Assembly: GCA_937982495.1 (NCBI GenBank)
Contig: CALJLX010000667.1
Location: forward strand, 1 to 8,171
Length of the DNA stretch: 8,171 nucleotides
Source of the DNA: an uncultured Desulfuromonas sp.
Lineage (GTDB): Bacteria > Desulfobacterota > Desulfuromonadia > Desulfuromonadales > Trichloromonadaceae
Reading direction: 5' to 3'
The notes beneath the pieces were generated by a model, which saw nothing but the letters and a program-made list of their open reading frames with translations, was not told where the DNA came from and made no database searches. The position numbers were made by a program, and so were the translations under genes. Shown here in pieces: positions 5,859 to 8,171 of the stretch (positions within the stretch are counted from its first letter, which is position 1; each line of letters starts with the position of its first letter).

Positions 5859-7232
5859 ATGGGCCCTTTCATGCGTAAACTGACTTCCCTCATCCTGCTG
5901 GTTGATCTTGCCCTGGCGGCGCTGGCCCTGGTTATCGGCCACCTGTTGCGCTTCGATGGGGCTTGTAATCTGGCGGTCATCACCGGCCCGGGCGGGGCGC
6001 GGCTGTTTATCTTTGCCCTCTTCGCGGTCTTTTCCGCCTATTTCTGCGAAATGTACCGCTGGGAGAGATCCCTGGGGCGGCTCGATCTCGCCGCCCGCAC
6101 CGCCGTCTCGGTCCTGATGGCTTTTTTTGTTCTTTCCGCCATCTATTACATCGTTCCGGGGGCCATGGTCGGCCGCGGGGTTCTCTCCTTCTCCCTGCTG
6201 GTCTTCGGATTCATGCAGTTTTTCGCCCATCTCGGTTTTTTGGCGCTCATGCAACTTCCCGCTTTGGCCAGGCGAGTGTTGGTCGTTGGCGTCGGTCCCC
6301 TGGCCGCCACGGTGGAACGGGTTCTGGTCGAAAATCCGGGGCGTCAGGCCTTCATCGGCTTTGTCCAACCGTCGACCGAGCAATGTACGGTTGCCGAGAA
6401 GCGGATTGTCGGCGATGTCGAGGAAATCCTCGAACTGGTGGAGCGGGAGCGGGTCGATCTCCTGGTGGTGGCGCTGACCGAGCGGCGCGGCGGGCTGCCG
6501 GTGCGGGAGCTGCTGCGCTGCAAGCTCAACGGGGTGGAGATCCTCGACGCCTTAAGCTTCTACGAGGAGATGACCGGCAAGCTGCTGATCGAGAACATTC
6601 AGCCGAGCTGGTTCCTCTATTCCGACGGTTTTCGGATCACCCCCTTTCTGCGGTTCTATAAACGGGGATTCGACATTCTGCTCTCTCTGTTCGGCATCCT
6701 GCTGGTGCTGCCCCTCTGGCCGGTGGTCGCCTTGCTGGTGAAATTCGATTCGCCGGGACCGGTCTTTTTCCGCCAGGTCCGGGTGGGGGAGCGGGAAAAG
6801 GACTTCACCGTCTATAAATTCCGCACCATGCGCCAGGATGCCGAAAAGGAGACCGGCGCCGTCTGGGCCGTCCAGAATGATCCGCGCGTCACCAAGATCG
6901 GCAAGTTCCTGCGCAAGAGCCGGATCGATGAGCTGCCCCAACTCTACAACGTACTCAAGGGGGATATGAGTTTCGTCGGCCCCCGCCCCGAGCGGCCGGA
7001 ATTCGTCGAACGGCTCAACCGGAAGATCCCCTACTACACCAAGCGCCACTTCATGAAGCCCGGGGTTACCGGCTGGGCTCAGGTCTGCTACCCCTATGGC
7101 GCCTCCGACGAAGATGCTCTGGAAAAGCTGCGCTACGACCTCTATTACATCAAGAACTATTCGTTATGGCTCGATTTTCTCATCATTTTGGAGACGGTCA
7201 AGGTCGTGGCCTTCGGCCGGGGAGGACGATAA
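5859..7232 (+). CDS. XrtA-associated polyprenyl-phosphate sugar-1-phosphate transferase
   Basis: Initiating membrane transferase of 457 aa that moves a sugar-1-phosphate from a nucleotide sugar to undecaprenyl phosphate, the first step of glycan assembly. Four hydrophobic segments (about 8-31, 48-65, 82-100, 107-131) precede a Rossmann-like region opening with VLVVGVG (140-146). A further membrane segment follows at about 271-295. The bacterial sugar transferase domain starts at KRGFDI (268-273) and contains SPGPVFFRQVRVG (298-310), the SRIDELPQ catalytic stretch (354-361), VGPRPERPEFV (373-383) and KPGVTGWAQV (400-409). The C-terminal YDLYYIKNYSLWLD and FGRG endings fit the exosortase-linked subfamily (TIGR03013 type), not plain WbaP. 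The start is uncertain: ATG 5859 has GAGG 13 bases upstream, and ATG 5871 would also give a normal protein. The sugar specificity cannot be read from the sequence. Its stop overlaps the next start by one base (TAATG). Confidence 0.93.
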   Translation: MGPFMRKLTSLILLVDLALAALALVIGHLLRFDGACNLAVITGPGGARLFIFALFAVFSAYFCEMYRWERSLGRLDLAARTAVSVLMAFFVLSAIYYIVPGAMVGRGVLSFSLLVFGFMQFFAHLGFLALMQLPALARRVLVVGVGPLAATVERVLVENPGRQAFIGFVQPSTEQCTVAEKRIVGDVEEILELVERERVDLLVVALTERRGGLPVRELLRCKLNGVEILDALSFYEEMTGKLLIENIQPSWFLYSDGFRITPFLRFYKRGFDILLSLFGILLVLPLWPVVALLVKFDSPGPVFFRQVRVGEREKDFTVYKFRTMRQDAEKETGAVWAVQNDPRVTKIGKFLRKSRIDELPQLYNVLKGDMSFVGPRPERPEFVERLNRKIPYYTKRHFMKPGVTGWAQVCYPYGASDEDALEKLRYDLYYIKNYSLWLDFLIILETVKVVAFGRGGR

Positions 7233-8035
7233 TGAAATCCATGTTGCTGATCCTTTTGTCCGCTGTTCTGTTTTTCGCACCGGCGGCCTGGGGGGAAGAT
7301 TACGTCATCGGCGAAGGGGACGGTCTGAACGTCGCCGTCTGGGGGGTTCCCGAACTGAGTGTCTCGGTGGTGGTGCGACCCGACGGCAAGATTACCCTGC
7401 CGGCCGCCGGTGACGTCAAGGCCGCCGGACTGACCCCGGTCGATCTGAGCAAAGAGCTGACCAAGGTTCTTACCGACTACGTCAAGACCCCGATCGTCAC
7501 CGTGACGGTGGCGGGCATCACCAACAACCGCGTCTATATTTCCGGCGGCGGTGTGCCCCCCCGGGTGCTGAGCCTGCCCGGGCGGACGTCGCTCTTCAAG
7601 CTGCTGTGCGGCATCGAGGGGATCGGCAACGCCGACCTGCAACGGGCCTACGTCATGCGCAACGGCGAAAAGCTCGCCGTCGACCTGCACGATCTCTTCA
7701 ACAACGGCAATCTCAAGGCCGACATCGATCTGCGCGCCGAGGATATTCTCTTTCTCCCGACCAACGAGCTGAACAAGGTCTACGTGGTTGGAGCGGTCAC
7801 CACCCCGCAGGCCATCATGTACCGGGACGGCCTGCGTATTCTCGACGCCATCCTCGAATCGGGCGGCTTCACCAAGTTCGCCAAGGCCAGCGCGGTACTG
7901 ATCCTGCGCAAGGAAGGGGATGACCGGCGACGGATCAAGCTCGATCTCGACGGTCTGATGAAGGATGGCCAGTTGGGCGAGAACCTTGAATTGCAGCGGG
8001 GCGATTATGTCATCGTCCGCGAGGGAATGTTCTAA
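7232..8035 (+). CDS. Polysaccharide export protein, short Wza-like, with SLBB domains
   Basis: Exporter component of 267 aa. A signal peptide (MKSMLLILLSAVLFF, likely cut after AWG at residue 21) leads to a polysaccharide export domain (about 23-95, opening DYVIGEGDGLNVAVWGVPEL, with VRPDGKITLP). Two SLBB-type segments follow (about 99-175 and 183-265, the second starting VYVVGAV). It lacks the lipobox Cys of E. coli Wza and ends shortly after RGDYVIV, with no C-terminal amphipathic helix to form the outer-membrane pore. It therefore belongs with short periplasmic exporters that probably need another outer-membrane partner. ATG 7232 is preferred over the in-frame ATG at 7166: it has GGGGAGG at 7219-7225 and starts exactly at the signal peptide. 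TAATG overlap with the sugar transferase indicates one operon. The family is the one found in XrtA loci. Confidence 0.93.
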   Translation: MKSMLLILLSAVLFFAPAAWGEDYVIGEGDGLNVAVWGVPELSVSVVVRPDGKITLPAAGDVKAAGLTPVDLSKELTKVLTDYVKTPIVTVTVAGITNNRVYISGGGVPPRVLSLPGRTSLFKLLCGIEGIGNADLQRAYVMRNGEKLAVDLHDLFNNGNLKADIDLRAEDILFLPTNELNKVYVVGAVTTPQAIMYRDGLRILDAILESGGFTKFAKASAVLILRKEGDDRRRIKLDLDGLMKDGQLGENLELQRGDYVIVREGMF

Positions 8036-8063
8036 AAGAGCCGACTGCTGGCCCCTGATTTTC

Positions 8064-8091
8064 TCAGCCTTCAGCCTTCAGCCTTCAGCCT
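8064..8091 (+). repeat. Four tandem copies of the heptamer TCAGCCT
   Basis: TCAGCCT is repeated four times without mismatch (8064-8070, 8071-8077, 8078-8084, 8085-8091) in the 70-base gap before the chain-length gene. The array ends one base before AAGG (8092-8095), the probable ribosome binding site. The length is not a multiple of three and the array is non-coding. Copy number could vary by slippage; an effect on expression is inference. Confidence 0.9.
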
Positions 8092-8105
8092 AAGGTTTTA
8101 CCCCC

Positions 8106-8171
8106 ATGGATTCTCCGATTCTCCAGATCAAAAAATATCTGCACGCCCTCTACAACCGGCGTTATCTCTTT
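8106..8171 (+). CDS. Wzz-like chain-length determinant, 5' end only
   Basis: Twenty-two codons are visible, open to the window edge. They begin MDSPILQIKKYLHALYNRRY, the kind of basic, aromatic segment that precedes the first membrane helix of Wzz/polysaccharide co-polymerase proteins in XrtA loci (usually about 500 aa). ATG 8106 has AAGG at 8092-8095, ten bases upstream. The position directly after the sugar transferase and exporter supports the call, since this protein normally sets polymer length with that exporter. With so few residues, the family call rests largely on context. Confidence 0.7.
   Translation, partial: MDSPILQIKKYLHALYNRRYLF

Noticed and set aside
5805..6383. Reverse-strand open frame of 192 codons opposite the sugar transferase start
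   Set aside because: Hydrophilic, Gly/Asp/Gln-rich antisense of the membrane segments; no ribosome binding site or domain seen.
7166..7231. Upstream ATG that would extend the export protein by 22 residues
   Set aside because: It would bury the signal peptide behind a polar stretch and lies within the sugar transferase. ATG 7232 has a well-spaced GGGGAGG.
8064..8091. CRISPR-like array
   Set aside because: The units are 7 bases with no spacers, so it is a simple tandem repeat.

Overview
The window reads as the front end of an exopolysaccharide locus of the exosortase-associated (XrtA/PEP-CTERM, 'Prs/Eps') type. High G+C coding sequence, a cytosolic NtrB/NtrC-like pair, candidate sigma-54 promoters, and the wording of the TPR lipoprotein and sugar transferase all suggest a Desulfuromonadales bacterium (Geobacter, Desulfuromonas or Geoalkalibacter relatives). 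That placement is inference from family knowledge, not from a database search. All recognised genes are on the + strand.

Layout. (1) 4-2379: a soluble PAS-type histidine kinase, followed with no gap (TAG|ATG) by a sigma-54-dependent response regulator with receiver, AAA+ and Fis-type HTH domains. (2) 2380-2795: a 416-base non-coding region. It holds a candidate terminator, an inverted repeat that could bind an activator, two candidate -24/-12 (sigma-54) promoters 25 bases apart, and a leader of about 100 nt with three hairpins. (3) 2796-8171: a probable operon. It encodes a small receiver-like protein lacking the phospho-accepting Asp, a very large TPR lipoprotein (PrsT type) whose TTG start overlaps the previous gene, a polyprenyl-phosphate sugar transferase that starts glycan assembly, a short periplasmic polysaccharide export protein, and the first 22 codons of a Wzz-like chain-length determinant.

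How the genes may work together (inference). The kinase senses a cytoplasmic cue through its PAS domain and phosphorylates the regulator. The regulator activates sigma-54 RNA polymerase at the promoters just downstream, switching on the export operon. The sugar transferase loads the first phospho-sugar onto undecaprenyl phosphate. The chain-length protein and exporter carry the polymer across the envelope, and the TPR lipoprotein is a probable scaffold. No exosortase, PEP-CTERM substrate or canonical PrsK/PrsR pair lies in the window. The exosortase would be expected downstream.

The least explained parts are the pseudo-receiver with its internal run of nine G residues, its overlap with prsT, the structured leader, and the kinase's altered H-box. 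A four-copy heptamer repeat before the chain-length gene is also notable.
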